The notes under the pieces: model-generated
Seen by the model: the letters and a program-made list of their open reading frames with translations, nothing else
Told to the model about the DNA's origin: nothing
The model's database searches: none
Translations under genes and position numbers: made by a program
In this document: positions 28,629 to 37,561 of the stretch, one piece after another
Numbering within the stretch: the first letter of the stretch is position 1
Layout: each line of letters starts with the position of its first letter
Source: JAJDZL01 sp965221175
Lineage (GTDB): Bacteria; Pseudomonadota; Gammaproteobacteria; Arenicellales; JAJDZL01
Direction: 5' to 3'
Length of the DNA stretch: 64,000 nucleotides
NCBI GenBank assembly: GCA_965221175.1
Contig: OZ244867.1
Coordinates: 1,116,001 to 1,180,000 of the forward strand

Positions 28629-29234
28629 CTAATCGTGCGGAACGGTCTGTTGCACGGATGGGCGCGAGGCCACAGACTCGTGCCAGTTTGCCAATTTAGG
28701 ACGCCCGTTGCGCCAATTCTCCGCTGAAAATCGGAATTCAAGGTACTCCAACGCACACACTATAGTAATTTGACCAATCGTAAATCCATTCGAGAGCTCA
28801 TCTGCCTGACTTTCCAGAGTATTGAGAGTTCGCTCCACTGCTGCCTGAAATCGATCCGAAACCGATTTCGATTGCTGTTCCAAGGGTCTTCGACTTTCCA
28901 GAATTCGGCCTACCGCTGCATCCATAATTCCATCACCAAGCGCCTGCTGTCGAAGAGCAGTCCATCGTTCCTTGCCATCGGAAGGAAACAATCTCGGCGT
29001 GCTATTCAAACTGTCCAGATATTCGCAGATTACTGGAGAATCAAACAGTGACTGTCCGTCTTCAATCGCTAACGCCGGTACTTTACCAAGAGGATTTGTT
29101 GATGGAAGGTCGGTATCGGATGCCCATGGATTGGTAGGTTGGTTTTCCACCTGATTTTCGAGACCACATTCAATCACGGTTACAGATACTTTTCGAACAA
29201 AAGGTGAGGTAGACGAATAACGCAGTTTCAGCAT
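28629..29234 (-). CDS. Glutathione S-transferase-like protein
   Basis: 201 residues from ATG 29234 (MLKLRYSSTSPFVRKV). A longer frame exists upstream but the family start fits here. The N-terminal thioredoxin-like domain has the catalytic-region SSTSPFVRKV and the NPLGKVPAL cis-Pro motif (about 48-56), followed by DSPVICEYLDS that binds the glutathione gamma-glutamyl group. The helical C-terminal domain follows. The length matches the bacterial GST/YibF type. The reaction is unknown. It is divergent from dksA and 110 nt upstream of smc on the same strand. Confidence 0.88.
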   Translation of the reverse strand: MLKLRYSSTSPFVRKVSVTVIECGLENQVENQPTNPWASDTDLPSTNPLGKVPALAIEDGQSLFDSPVICEYLDSLNSTPRLFPSDGKERWTALRQQALGDGIMDAAVGRILESRRPLEQQSKSVSDRFQAAVERTLNTLESQADELSNGFTIGQITIVCALEYLEFRFSAENWRNGRPKLANWHESVASRPSVQQTVPHD

Positions 29235-29394
29235 ATTGGGTTCTCGCGAAATGAGGAGTGAATTTGGCCTGGGACGATTGGCGATTGCCAATTTTCCGTT
29301 GAAATTTTGTGGCTAATGTGCTATATAAGCCGACTTTCAAGCTTGCAATCCAAAAGAAAAAAAGGAAGCTTTCTAATACGACTATTTTACCACA

Positions 29395-29838
29395 ATGACT
29401 ATTGATTCATCAAACACTGATCCAATTCCGCAATCTCTAAAATTTGATTCATATCGCCCAAAGAAAAATGAGGCATACATGAATGAGAGACAGCGGGAAC
29501 ACTTCATGAACATTCTGACGGCATGGCGGCAGGATTTGCTTGATGAAACCTCTCGCACAGTAATCAATCTGCAGGACGAAACCATCAATCATCCAGATCC
29601 AACTGATCGGGCAAGCCAGGAAACCGACATGTCTATTGAACTTCGCAACCGAGACCGAGAACGAAGGTTGATTCGTAAAATTGAAGAGTCCATTGCCCGT
29701 CTCGAGATGGGCGGTTATGGCTTTTGCGAAAGCTGCGGAATCGAAATTGGCCTTGGACGACTGGAAGCCCGACCAACCGCCACCCTATGCCTGGATTGCA
29801 AAACACTGGACGAAATGAAAGAACGCAGAATGCACTGA
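29395..29838 (+). CDS. dksA: RNA polymerase-binding transcription factor DksA
   Basis: Binds in the secondary channel of RNA polymerase and, with ppGpp, tunes rRNA and amino-acid promoters. At 147 residues it is close to E. coli DksA (151). The coiled-coil tip has Asp68 and Asp71 in DPTDRASQE, the acidic residues needed for activity, and the zinc site is Cys111, Cys114, Cys132 and Cys135. It stands alone on the plus strand before pyrC. Confidence 0.95.
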   Translation: MTIDSSNTDPIPQSLKFDSYRPKKNEAYMNERQREHFMNILTAWRQDLLDETSRTVINLQDETINHPDPTDRASQETDMSIELRNRDRERRLIRKIEESIARLEMGGYGFCESCGIEIGLGRLEARPTATLCLDCKTLDEMKERRMH

Positions 29839-30006
29839 CCTAAACTACCGTGCAGAAAATCAACCTGAAAGTATCCGAAGCCAATTTCCATATAACTGTG
29901 AAAAAACTCAGAATACTCTGGAATCGGGTTGATGTCTTATGTGCCAGCAGAAGCATCGTCGCTAAGGTTTACTTTCAACTCACCTCGCCAACCATAGAAT
30001 CCGGTT

Positions 30007-31344
30007 TTGGCTGACTTTGATCTTATCATTCGTGATGGACTGGTTGCAAGCCAGGACGGCACCACACAAGAATGTGACGTTGCATGCAAGAACGGTCGCA
30101 TTGAGCGAATCGACTCTTCAATCGACAAAAGCACATCCCGCGAAATTCGTGCTAGCGGAAATTTGGTGCTTCCCGGAGTCGTAGACGCACAGGTTCACTT
30201 CCGCGATCCGGGCAATACTCACAAGGAGGATATCGCAAGCGGCTCACGTGCGGCAGTTCGAGGAGGCGTGACGAGTTTTCTCGAAATGCCCAATACAAAT
30301 CCGCCTACAGTAAACCAGCAGGAACTGAATAACAAACTCACTCGCGCTGCGGACTGTTCCGTCGCTAACTACGGATTTTTTATCGGTGCAACGCCGGATA
30401 ACCTGCATGAAATAAATTCCGCAAATCCGGTCTGTGGGATCAAGATTTTCATGGGTTCCAGCACTGGAAGCCTACTAGTTCACAAAGAAGAAGATTTACT
30501 AAAAATCTTTGCCAAGGGAACGCGTTTGATTGCAGTTCATGCTGAAGACGAAGAACGACTTCGTGAACGCAATCAGAAGCTACTGGGAGAAAGTGAAACT
30601 AGCACTGACTTTCGCATTCATACTCGAATTCGAGATGATTTATGCGCCCTGATTGCAACGCAAAGAGCGACTGAACTTTCCAGAAATTTTCAGCGGCGCT
30701 TGCACATTCTTCACCTTACCTCAGCACAGGAAGTCGATTATCTCAGAGCACACAAGACTGAACACATAACTGTAGAGTGCACTCCCAATCACCTGTTTCT
30801 AACTGAAGATGACTATGATCGTATGGGCAGCTTCGTTCAGATGAACCCGCCGGTCCGAACAAAGCATGATCAGCAGGCACTATGGGATGGATTGCACGAT
30901 GGCACTATCGACTTTATTGCAACCGATCATGCACCTCACACAAAACAGGAAAAACGCCGACCTTACCCTGAATCGCCTTCCGGAATGCCCGGTGTGGAGA
31001 CATCATTGCCTCTGATGCTGACAGCATGGAAAGCGGGCAAATGCACGCTCGCGCAAATTTTGAAGTGGCTGTGTTGGGGGCCAGTGCAAGCCTATGACAT
31101 AGTCGGCAAAGGCAAACTTGAGGAAGGGTATTGTGCTGATATCGCCATTGCCGACACGGATAATTATCGAGAAGTCATGGATGACGAGATGTTTACAAAA
31201 GTTCGATGGAGTCCTTTCCGAGGAAAACCACTAACCGGCTGGCCGCTATGGACGATCGTCGGCGGAAGAATAGCATTTTCAGACAATCGCATTCAGGAAG
31301 ATGTCCGAGGTTCCCCAATCATCTTCGAGAATTCGAACGAGTAA
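30007..31344 (+). CDS. pyrC: Dihydroorotase, class I type
   Basis: Closes carbamoyl-aspartate to dihydroorotate in pyrimidine synthesis. 445 residues from a TTG start. The amidohydrolase fold is clear: metal motif DAQVHFRDPG at 60-69, MPNTNPPT near 98, the bridging-lysine region GIKIFMGSSTGSLL, HAEDEERL, the HILHLTSA strand and DHAPHTKQEK. The first residue of the usual H-x-H motif is Gln62; I recall other proteobacterial class I enzymes with Q-V-H, so activity is still likely. It could instead be a related cyclic amidohydrolase, but the HFRDPG and APHT motifs favour dihydroorotase. Confidence 0.85.
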   Translation: MADFDLIIRDGLVASQDGTTQECDVACKNGRIERIDSSIDKSTSREIRASGNLVLPGVVDAQVHFRDPGNTHKEDIASGSRAAVRGGVTSFLEMPNTNPPTVNQQELNNKLTRAADCSVANYGFFIGATPDNLHEINSANPVCGIKIFMGSSTGSLLVHKEEDLLKIFAKGTRLIAVHAEDEERLRERNQKLLGESETSTDFRIHTRIRDDLCALIATQRATELSRNFQRRLHILHLTSAQEVDYLRAHKTEHITVECTPNHLFLTEDDYDRMGSFVQMNPPVRTKHDQQALWDGLHDGTIDFIATDHAPHTKQEKRRPYPESPSGMPGVETSLPLMLTAWKAGKCTLAQILKWLCWGPVQAYDIVGKGKLEEGYCADIAIADTDNYREVMDDEMFTKVRWSPFRGKPLTGWPLWTIVGGRIAFSDNRIQEDVRGSPIIFENSNE

Positions 31345-31547
31345 GAATGCAACGAGCAGGATTCGTGGGTGAGAACGATGGCGAACTCACTGCTTTACAT
31401 TGAAACGACAACAAATTTCGAGAAAGTAAATTAAATCGGTACGGTACCGTCTAATTTTGAGTAGCAGCTGGATTCCTTTGATTACTCTTGAGGATTGAGT
31501 TTCAATTTGGAATGTGAATTTGAGCAGAACAGTTTGAAATGCCCTGC

Positions 31548-32150
31548 TCAAGTTACCCGTTGTTTGAGATCTGTCACGATCTCTTCGACTGATACGTTTG
31601 GGTCAAAGTGAGTAACATATCGACCATTTGGACCAATAAAATAAATTAAAGAACTATGGTAGACCTCATAGTTGCCATATTCATCTTTTTCACCAAAACT
31701 GAAGTAACTCCCATAAGAATTGACAAGATCCTGAAGTTCTTCCAATGTACCTGTAAGTCCATCGAATCTATTGTGAAAATGCGAGATGTATCGACCGATG
31801 ATTTCAGGTGAGTCGCGATCAGGGTCAACCGAAATGAAAATTGGAACAACTTTGTCTGCTTTTCGGGGTTCAATGTTTTCCAATTGGTTAAGTACATTGG
31901 TCATTTTCAACAAAGTAGTGGGGCATGTAGCAGGACAGTGCGTGAAACCAAAGTAAAAAAACATGTATTTGCCACGATAGAACTCATCAGTCACTGATCC
32001 ACCCGTATGTCGAGTTAGTTTGAACGGGGCTCCAATCTCTACTTCCGATTCCTGCTGTAGGTTAATGTACTTATTCAGACTAAATCCCAGTACAGCGCAC
32101 CCAATCGCACATGTCAGAATAATAATCGAATGCTTAATTCGTCGTTTCAT
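31548..32150 (-). CDS. SCO1/SenC family copper-binding protein
   Basis: Thioredoxin-like protein that carries copper to the CuA site of cytochrome c oxidase. 200 residues with an N-terminal signal anchor (about 5-25) and a periplasmic domain. The copper-binding CPATC lies at Cys72 and Cys76 in FGFTHCPATCP, and the third ligand His is in EVYHSSLIYFI (near 166). It lies 39 nt downstream of the PCu(A)C gene on the same strand; together they form the usual pair for copper delivery to oxidase. Confidence 0.93.
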   Translation of the reverse strand: MKRRIKHSIIILTCAIGCAVLGFSLNKYINLQQESEVEIGAPFKLTRHTGGSVTDEFYRGKYMFFYFGFTHCPATCPTTLLKMTNVLNQLENIEPRKADKVVPIFISVDPDRDSPEIIGRYISHFHNRFDGLTGTLEELQDLVNSYGSYFSFGEKDEYGNYEVYHSSLIYFIGPNGRYVTHFDPNVSVEEIVTDLKQRVT

Positions 32151-32189
32151 TAGTTATATCGATACAACAAGATTTAAACTTTCAAACAG

Positions 32190-32756
32190 TCATTCGCAAT
32201 TCGGAATGTAATCCAACGGACTGGCGTCCACACTTTTAACCGGAACTTCAACCGTAATCGTACCAGATTTGACAAAATTCAAGTCCAGCGAAATGGATTC
32301 GTCGATTTCCAGTGGTTTTTCCAAACCCATGAGCATAATGTGCAATCCACGAGGTTTCAAAACTAAAGGCTCAGACGCATTGATTTGCAAATTGTCTGCA
32401 GGGATCATCATCATTACACTATCCTCTATTTTTATGTCGTGAATTTCCACTCGCTGTGCTTGAGATGAGGATGCGCCCCTTAGTTCGTCAATGAATCCCT
32501 GTTGGGCTGAAATTACGAGATATACCGCACCGACTGGAACCCCGAGTGATTCATATGCCCAAAGTGAATTGATACAAAGCCCGTCCAGACGATAAGATTC
32601 TCCGACAGTCTTTTCTGACTCGGATTGTGCGGCAAAAACAAAGCCGAAATTACAAAAAAGAGTAACAGCGATGATGGCAAGAGTAACAACAATACATTGC
32701 CTGCTTTCCTTACCCCCTACATATGTTTCATCGACTTCAAAAGCGCTGGAATACAT
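32190..32756 (-). CDS. PCu(A)C copper chaperone with a transposase-derived N-terminus
   Basis: Periplasmic copper chaperone. The DUF461/PCu(A)C domain spans about residues 60-180, with GAVYLVIS, EIHDIKIEDSVMMM and the copper motif PRGLHIMLMGL. A hydrophobic signal sequence (IVVTLAIIAVTLFCNFGFVFA) lies at residues 22-42. The only in-frame ATG (32756) sits 20 codons before it, and those codons read MYSSAFEVDETYVGGKESR, the hallmark of IS1595/ISXO2 transposases. The native start therefore seems lost, with translation now beginning in the transposase remnant. An ATT at the signal peptide is the only other start-like codon seen. Partner of the SCO1 gene downstream. Confidence 0.82.
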   Translation of the reverse strand: MYSSAFEVDETYVGGKESRQCIVVTLAIIAVTLFCNFGFVFAAQSESEKTVGESYRLDGLCINSLWAYESLGVPVGAVYLVISAQQGFIDELRGASSSQAQRVEIHDIKIEDSVMMMIPADNLQINASEPLVLKPRGLHIMLMGLEKPLEIDESISLDLNFVKSGTITVEVPVKSVDASPLDYIPNCE

Positions 32757-33071
32757 ATCATCTATTTAAATTGAAGCTTCTCGAATTCTATGTAACATGA
32801 ACCATGCAGCGGGCTGTGAAACATCCAAGTCAGGATGCAGCTTCATACTGGAAACATCTTTGAAACTGGTTGTCACAAAATAAATAGCAAGTACAAATTT
32901 TCGTAATAGTAGGGGTGATTCTGCAAAATTCATACCCATCCGAACGGTGAAATATTTTTTGCATTTGTGACATCGATACGGCAAAGGTTTTTTGCTCTCT
33001 ACTGCATAAGATGTGTTTGCTTTCGCAATGCGGATACTGTCTTTGGTCATCCGGCTACCGGATTGATTCAA
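32700..33071 (-). pseudogene. IS1595-family (ISXO2-like) transposase remnant
   Basis: Reading from a TTG at 33071, the frame shows the zinc-ribbon end YRCHKCKKYF, then FVLAIYFVTTSFKDVSSMKLH and AWFMLHRIREAS, all typical of ISXO2-like transposases. A TAA at 32766-32768 interrupts it. The same frame resumes with FEVDETYVGGKES, the first catalytic Asp-Glu segment, and then passes without break into the copper chaperone. The rest of the DDE domain is deleted and the first zinc-ribbon cysteines are decayed. Confidence 0.8.
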
Positions 33072-33202
33072 TCCCTCAAGTGGCAGAATTCGATAGGCTA
33101 GTCAGCTTATAAATCCCAAATTTCTATTCCTGCGTAACCTAAATCAGAATAAAGTGCGTAGTTTCCAAAATTCTATACAACCCTTGATGACCAATTAATA
33201 GA

Positions 33203-33652
33203 CTAACTGGATTCGCGGCTCAACATGATTGTAAATGGGCCATCATTGATCAGCGCAACCTTCATGTCTGCACCAAACTGTCCTTGAGCAACCGGCTTTG
33301 CGATTTTCTCTGCCACTGTGCCAACAAATTGACCGAACAGTCTGCTTGCAGCTTCTGGTTCCATTGCCTGCGTAAAATCCGGCCTGCGCCCGCGATTGGT
33401 ATTTGCATACAGGGTAAATTGCGGAACCGCCAAGACCTGCCCGTCAACTTCAATCACTGAATGCTGAAGTCGATATTCAGTATCCGGAAAAATTCTCAGG
33501 TTGACGACTTTTTCAGCGAGTCCATGAACCACTGCTTCGCTGTCGTCTTCCGTAAAGCCGACAAAAAGCAGCAAGCCAAAACCAATTTCACTGATAGTTT
33601 CACCGGATACGATGACGGAGGCACTCTGCACACGTTGTACCAGCACCTTCAT
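33203..33652 (-). CDS. dtd: D-aminoacyl-tRNA deacylase
   Basis: Removes D-amino acids (and glycine from tRNA-Ala) mischarged on tRNA. 149 residues, full-length. Conserved parts are MKVLVQRVQSASV at the start, the PQFTLYAN active-site loop (the S-x-Q-T-L-type motif, here with P) and the NRGRRPDFTQAMEP segment with the Gly-cis-Pro-like region. It lies 29 nt downstream of pnp and may be read through from that operon. A D-amino acid gene cluster lies at 46656-50888. Confidence 0.94.
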   Translation of the reverse strand: MKVLVQRVQSASVIVSGETISEIGFGLLLFVGFTEDDSEAVVHGLAEKVVNLRIFPDTEYRLQHSVIEVDGQVLAVPQFTLYANTNRGRRPDFTQAMEPEAASRLFGQFVGTVAEKIAKPVAQGQFGADMKVALINDGPFTIMLSRESS

Positions 33653-33681
33653 CCGCTCTCGTTCCAGCGAACTATTTGAAA

Positions 33682-35778
33682 TTAGGCAGCCACTTCGATT
33701 GCTTTCATGCTGAGTCGGATTCTTCCTTGCTTGTCGACTTCCAACACCTTGACCTTGACGACATCGCCCTCGCGCAACACATCAGAAACTTGATTCACTC
33801 GCTCGCGTGAAATTTGCGAGATATGAACCAGCCCATCACGTCCGGGAAGAATATTCACAAACGCACCAAAATCCATCAGTTTTACCACCGTTCCCTGATA
33901 AATTCTGCCGACTTCAACATCAGAGGTGATTTGCTTGATGCGCTCTTTTGCTGATTCTCCGCCTGATTTGTCAACCGATGCAATATTGATCACACCATCG
34001 TCGGAAACATCAATCGTCGCACCCGTTTCTTCGGATAATGCCCGAATCGTTGCACCACCTTTGCCGATTACATCCCGAATCTTGTTCGGATTAATTTTCA
34101 TGGTGATAATACGCGGTGCAAACTCCGACATGTCATCACGAGGTGCCGACAATACTTTGGCCATCTCATTCAGAATATGAAGTCTCGCTTCTTTCGCCTG
34201 GCCAAGTGCCTGACGCATGATTTCTTCCGTAATTCCGTCTATTTTGATGTCCATCTGCAGAGCAGTGATTCCGCTTTCAGTACCGGCTACTTTGAAATCC
34301 ATGTCTCCAAGGTGATCTTCATCCCCGAGAATGTCTGTCAGAACCTTGAACCGGTCTCCTTCTTTTATCAGCCCCATGGCGACTCCAGATACAGGTGCAG
34401 AAATTTTCACTCCAGCATCCATGAGTGAGAGACTGGTGCCACAGACTGTAGCCATGGAACTTGAGCCATTGGATTCCGTGATTTCGGAAACAACTCGAAT
34501 TACATATGGACAATCTTCACGTTCAGGCAAAACTGCTGCAATCGCCCGTTTTGCCAGTCGACCGTGGCCAATTTCCCTACGCTTTGGAGACCCCACTCTG
34601 CCGGTTTCGCCTACACTGAAAGGCGGGAAATTGTAGTGAAGTAAAAATGGGTCGCGATGTTCGCCCTCAAGTGCGTCAATAATCTGAGCATCGCGCTCGG
34701 TACCGAGCGTAGTAATCACGAGTGCCTGAGTTTCACCACGCGTGAATGCGGCTGAACCGTGGGTACGTGGAAAAACCCGAGTTCGAATATCAATGGGGCG
34801 GACAGTTTTCGTATCGCGTCCATCGATTCTAGGTTGGCCTTCAAGAATCCTTCCTCGAACAATCTTTGCTTCCAGGTTTTTCAGTTCATCTTTAATGACG
34901 GTAGAGATACCGTCATCTTCATCGTTCTCATCCATCAACTGTTCACAAACCTCAGCGCGAATCGCTGCAAGCTGATCTTGACGCTTTGATTTATCCGCAA
35001 TCTGATAAGCTTCCTCAAGTTTTCCTTGTGCAGCTGAATCGATACGTTGAACGATATCACTATCTGATGATTCAGGCTGCCAATCCCACTTCGGCTTTCC
35101 AGCTTGTTCCGCCAGATCAGAAATTGCATCAATTGCTTTTTGCATTTGCTGATGTCCAAACATAACTGCACCCAACATCTGATCTTCAGACAGATTGTTT
35201 GCTTCAGATTCAACCATCAGAACTGCATCCCGTGTTCCGGCAACCACCAGATCAAGTCGCGATTCGCTCTGTAACAAGTCTGTCGATGGATTGAGAACGT
35301 ATTCGTCGTTGATGAATCCGACTCGGGTGCCAGCCAACGTGCCATTAAAGGGAATCCCTGATATCTTGACTGCTGCAGACGCCCCAAGCAAGGCAATCAC
35401 GTCCGGATCGATGTTTGGGTCAACAGACATGATAGTAGCAATGATTTGAATTTCGTAGCAAAATCCTTTTGGAAACAATGGACGCAAAGGCCGATCAATT
35501 AATCGGCAGGTCAGCACTGCTTTCTCGGAAGGACGTCCTTCACGCTTAAAAAAACCGCCGGGAATTCTTCCAGCGGCGTAAGTTCTTTCTTCATACTCCA
35601 CTGTCAGTGGGAGAAAATTGAAATTTTTCGGGTCAGTTTCAGCTACCACTGTAACTAAAACTGAAGTGTCTCCCATACTCGCTAAAACTGCACCAGTTGC
35701 TTGTCTTGCAATACGTCCGGTTTCCAGACGCACTTCATGAGCGCCATACTGAAATTTGGTTTCTGTAAATCCGCTCAT
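33682..35778 (-). CDS. pnp: Polyribonucleotide nucleotidyltransferase (PNPase)
   Basis: Phosphorolytic 3'-5' exoribonuclease and part of the RNA degradosome. 698 residues with two RNase PH domains (YAAGRIPGGFFKREGRPSEK in the first; FTRGETQALV and GSSSMATVCGTSLSLMDAG in the second), a KH domain with KIRDVIGKGGATIRAL near 565 and a C-terminal S1 domain from about 620 ending at residue 694. Preceded by rpsO with a 30-nt gap, the conserved rpsO-pnp pair. Confidence 0.97.
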   Translation of the reverse strand: MSGFTETKFQYGAHEVRLETGRIARQATGAVLASMGDTSVLVTVVAETDPKNFNFLPLTVEYEERTYAAGRIPGGFFKREGRPSEKAVLTCRLIDRPLRPLFPKGFCYEIQIIATIMSVDPNIDPDVIALLGASAAVKISGIPFNGTLAGTRVGFINDEYVLNPSTDLLQSESRLDLVVAGTRDAVLMVESEANNLSEDQMLGAVMFGHQQMQKAIDAISDLAEQAGKPKWDWQPESSDSDIVQRIDSAAQGKLEEAYQIADKSKRQDQLAAIRAEVCEQLMDENDEDDGISTVIKDELKNLEAKIVRGRILEGQPRIDGRDTKTVRPIDIRTRVFPRTHGSAAFTRGETQALVITTLGTERDAQIIDALEGEHRDPFLLHYNFPPFSVGETGRVGSPKRREIGHGRLAKRAIAAVLPEREDCPYVIRVVSEITESNGSSSMATVCGTSLSLMDAGVKISAPVSGVAMGLIKEGDRFKVLTDILGDEDHLGDMDFKVAGTESGITALQMDIKIDGITEEIMRQALGQAKEARLHILNEMAKVLSAPRDDMSEFAPRIITMKINPNKIRDVIGKGGATIRALSEETGATIDVSDDGVINIASVDKSGGESAKERIKQITSDVEVGRIYQGTVVKLMDFGAFVNILPGRDGLVHISQISRERVNQVSDVLREGDVVKVKVLEVDKQGRIRLSMKAIEVAA

Positions 35779-35808
35779 TTAAGTTTCTCCTGTAAATTAC
35801 CCACTTTA

Positions 35809-36078
35809 TTATTTCCTCAATCCTAATTTTGTAATCAATTCGCGATACCGCTCCGGATCCTCTAATTTCAGATAATCCAGTAGTTTACGCCGACGGTTGA
35901 CCATACGTAGCAACCCCTGACGGGAGTGGTGATCATGTTTGTGTTCCTTAAAGTGCTCTGTCAATCCACGAATTCTTTCCGTCAGGAGCGCAACCTGTAC
36001 TTCCGGTGAACCCGTATCTTTGTCGTTTCGGCTGTAATCGCCGACTATATTTGTCTTTTCAGCAACAGATAAAGCCAT
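35809..36078 (-). CDS. rpsO: 30S ribosomal protein S15
   Basis: 89 residues from ATG 36078 (MALSVAEKTNIV), the standard length; the open frame extends 8 codons further but the family start fits. It shows TGSPEVQVALLTERI, LTEHFKEHKHDHHSRQGLL and MVNRRRKLLDYLK, the 16S rRNA-binding helices. S15 nucleates assembly of the 30S platform with S6 and S18. It lies between truB and pnp. A terminator-like hairpin precedes it. Confidence 0.98.
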   Translation of the reverse strand: MALSVAEKTNIVGDYSRNDKDTGSPEVQVALLTERIRGLTEHFKEHKHDHHSRQGLLRMVNRRRKLLDYLKLEDPERYRELITKLGLRK

Positions 36079-36100
36079 TTGTCCTTTCTCAATCCTAATC

Positions 36101-36141
36101 AAAAAATATCCGCAAACACAATCTTGTTCCTTTGTTTGCGG
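36101..36141 (-). terminator. Terminator-like hairpin between truB and rpsO
   Basis: A perfect 9-bp stem, CCGCAAACA (36110-36118) with TGTTTGCGG (36133-36141), is followed on the minus strand by ATATTTTTT. It could end or thin out the upstream nusA-truB transcript, so that rpsO-pnp is partly separate. Confidence 0.75.
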
Positions 36142-36184
36142 ACCATTAAAAAATCATCCAATCAGTGGTGGCGTGAGTATCATA

Positions 36185-37108
36185 CTAGACATTCAAACTG
36201 GAAGTATGAAAAAGTCTTTTCGGCGCTACTCTTCCATCACCCAAAGAAGTGCCGATTCCCAAGAATCCGACAGTATTTTCATACAGTCTCACCATGCCCT
36301 CTGCTGGCAGATTTCCTGCGCGCACCGTCTGACCGCGGCAAAGGTAGTAGGCGGCATCAAACGAAAGATCAATCTTTGGTAGATGCGTCAGCGTCTGATC
36401 ACCAGGAATCAAGAGATTAAGTCGATCCTTAATTGATGAAATTCGTTCGATATCATCCAAAGTATGACTGTCGTCAATCTTCAGGTGCCCCACGCTCAAT
36501 CTTCTTAATGATTCGACGTGTGCACCGCAATCGAGTTTTTCACCAATCTCATGTGCAAGTACGCGGACATAAAACCCTCGAGAACAACTCAGTTCAATAT
36601 CAATGTATTCACCCGAATGTTGCACCAGTTCTATTTCGTAAACTGTAACTTGTCGTGGTTTGCGTTCTATCTCGATACCCTGCCGAGCGTATTTGTACAG
36701 GGGTTCTCCCTTGATTTTGACTGCCGAATACATCGGCGGTACCTGGCTGTGCTCTCCGACAAAACTATTTAATGTCCTTCGAATCTTTCGGGCAGACACT
36801 GAGACTGATCTTTTCAAGATGATTCCACCTTCCCGATCACCGGTATCCGTCGACTCACCCAGTTTGATACGTGTTCTGTAGCGCTTATCGGCATCCAGAA
36901 AGAAACCTGCAACTTTGGTCGCTTCTCCCAGACAAACCGGCAGCAAACCGGTAGCAATCGGATCTAGATTTCCAGTATGACCCGCTTTACGCGTGCCCAG
37001 CAATGTCTTTACCCTCCGAAGAGCCGAATTTGACGATATCTCTCCAGGCTTGTCCAGAAGCAAAACCCCCGACACTGAGGCAGAATGTTTTGATGGTTTT
37101 GTATTCAC
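36185..37108 (-). CDS. truB: tRNA pseudouridine-55 synthase TruB
   Basis: Makes pseudouridine 55 in the T-loop of tRNAs. 307 residues with VLLLDKPGEISSNSALRRVK, the catalytic Asp in HTGNLDPIATGLLPVCLG, YKYARQGIEIERKPR and RGFYVRVLAHEIG. The C-terminal part (from about 250) resembles the small PUA-like tail of proteobacterial TruB. The start overlaps the rbfA stop by 4 nt (ATGA). Confidence 0.96.
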   Translation of the reverse strand: MNTKPSKHSASVSGVLLLDKPGEISSNSALRRVKTLLGTRKAGHTGNLDPIATGLLPVCLGEATKVAGFFLDADKRYRTRIKLGESTDTGDREGGIILKRSVSVSARKIRRTLNSFVGEHSQVPPMYSAVKIKGEPLYKYARQGIEIERKPRQVTVYEIELVQHSGEYIDIELSCSRGFYVRVLAHEIGEKLDCGAHVESLRRLSVGHLKIDDSHTLDDIERISSIKDRLNLLIPGDQTLTHLPKIDLSFDAAYYLCRGQTVRAGNLPAEGMVRLYENTVGFLGIGTSLGDGRVAPKRLFHTSSLNV

Positions 37109-37512
37109 AACTTTTCTGACTTGGAACTTGAAACTTGATTAATCAAATTCAAGACCCTGTTTCCTCGCGCAGGCAGCTCGTCTGCCAAAAATTGAATGCT
37201 GGGTGTGAATTTCAAAATGACCTGCTCACTTAATTGGCGTCGAATATACGGTATCGCTCGATTTAGATTGGACAAAGTTGCCTGCAAAGATTCGCTTGTT
37301 TCAACGCCCGTCACAAAAACCTTCGCATGCTTCAAATTTCTTGAGACAATGACTTCGGTTATGGTGATATTTCCGATACGTGGGTCAGCAATCTTGCTCT
37401 GTAGAATCAAGCTCAACTCCCGATGCAGGACCGATCCAATTTTTTTCGTTCGGTTGACTCCAACATCACTTTGAATGTCACTATAGTCAGTCATTGTCGG
37501 ATTGTTTAGCAT
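37105..37512 (-). CDS. rbfA: Ribosome-binding factor A
   Basis: Single KH-like domain protein needed for maturation of the 16S rRNA 5' end and for growth in the cold. 135 residues with RTKKIGSVLHRELSLILQS, DPRIGNITITEVIVSRNLKHAKVF and RRQLSEQVILKFTPSIQF. It lies between infB (49 nt upstream) and truB (4-nt overlap). An ATG 6 codons into the frame (MTDYSD) is an alternative start. Confidence 0.94.
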   Translation of the reverse strand: MLNNPTMTDYSDIQSDVGVNRTKKIGSVLHRELSLILQSKIADPRIGNITITEVIVSRNLKHAKVFVTGVETSESLQATLSNLNRAIPYIRRQLSEQVILKFTPSIQFLADELPARGNRVLNLINQVSSSKSEKL

Positions 37513-37561
37513 AGGAAGGTTATGAAATTCGAAACGACCAGGTATGGTTGAACCAGGGCGG

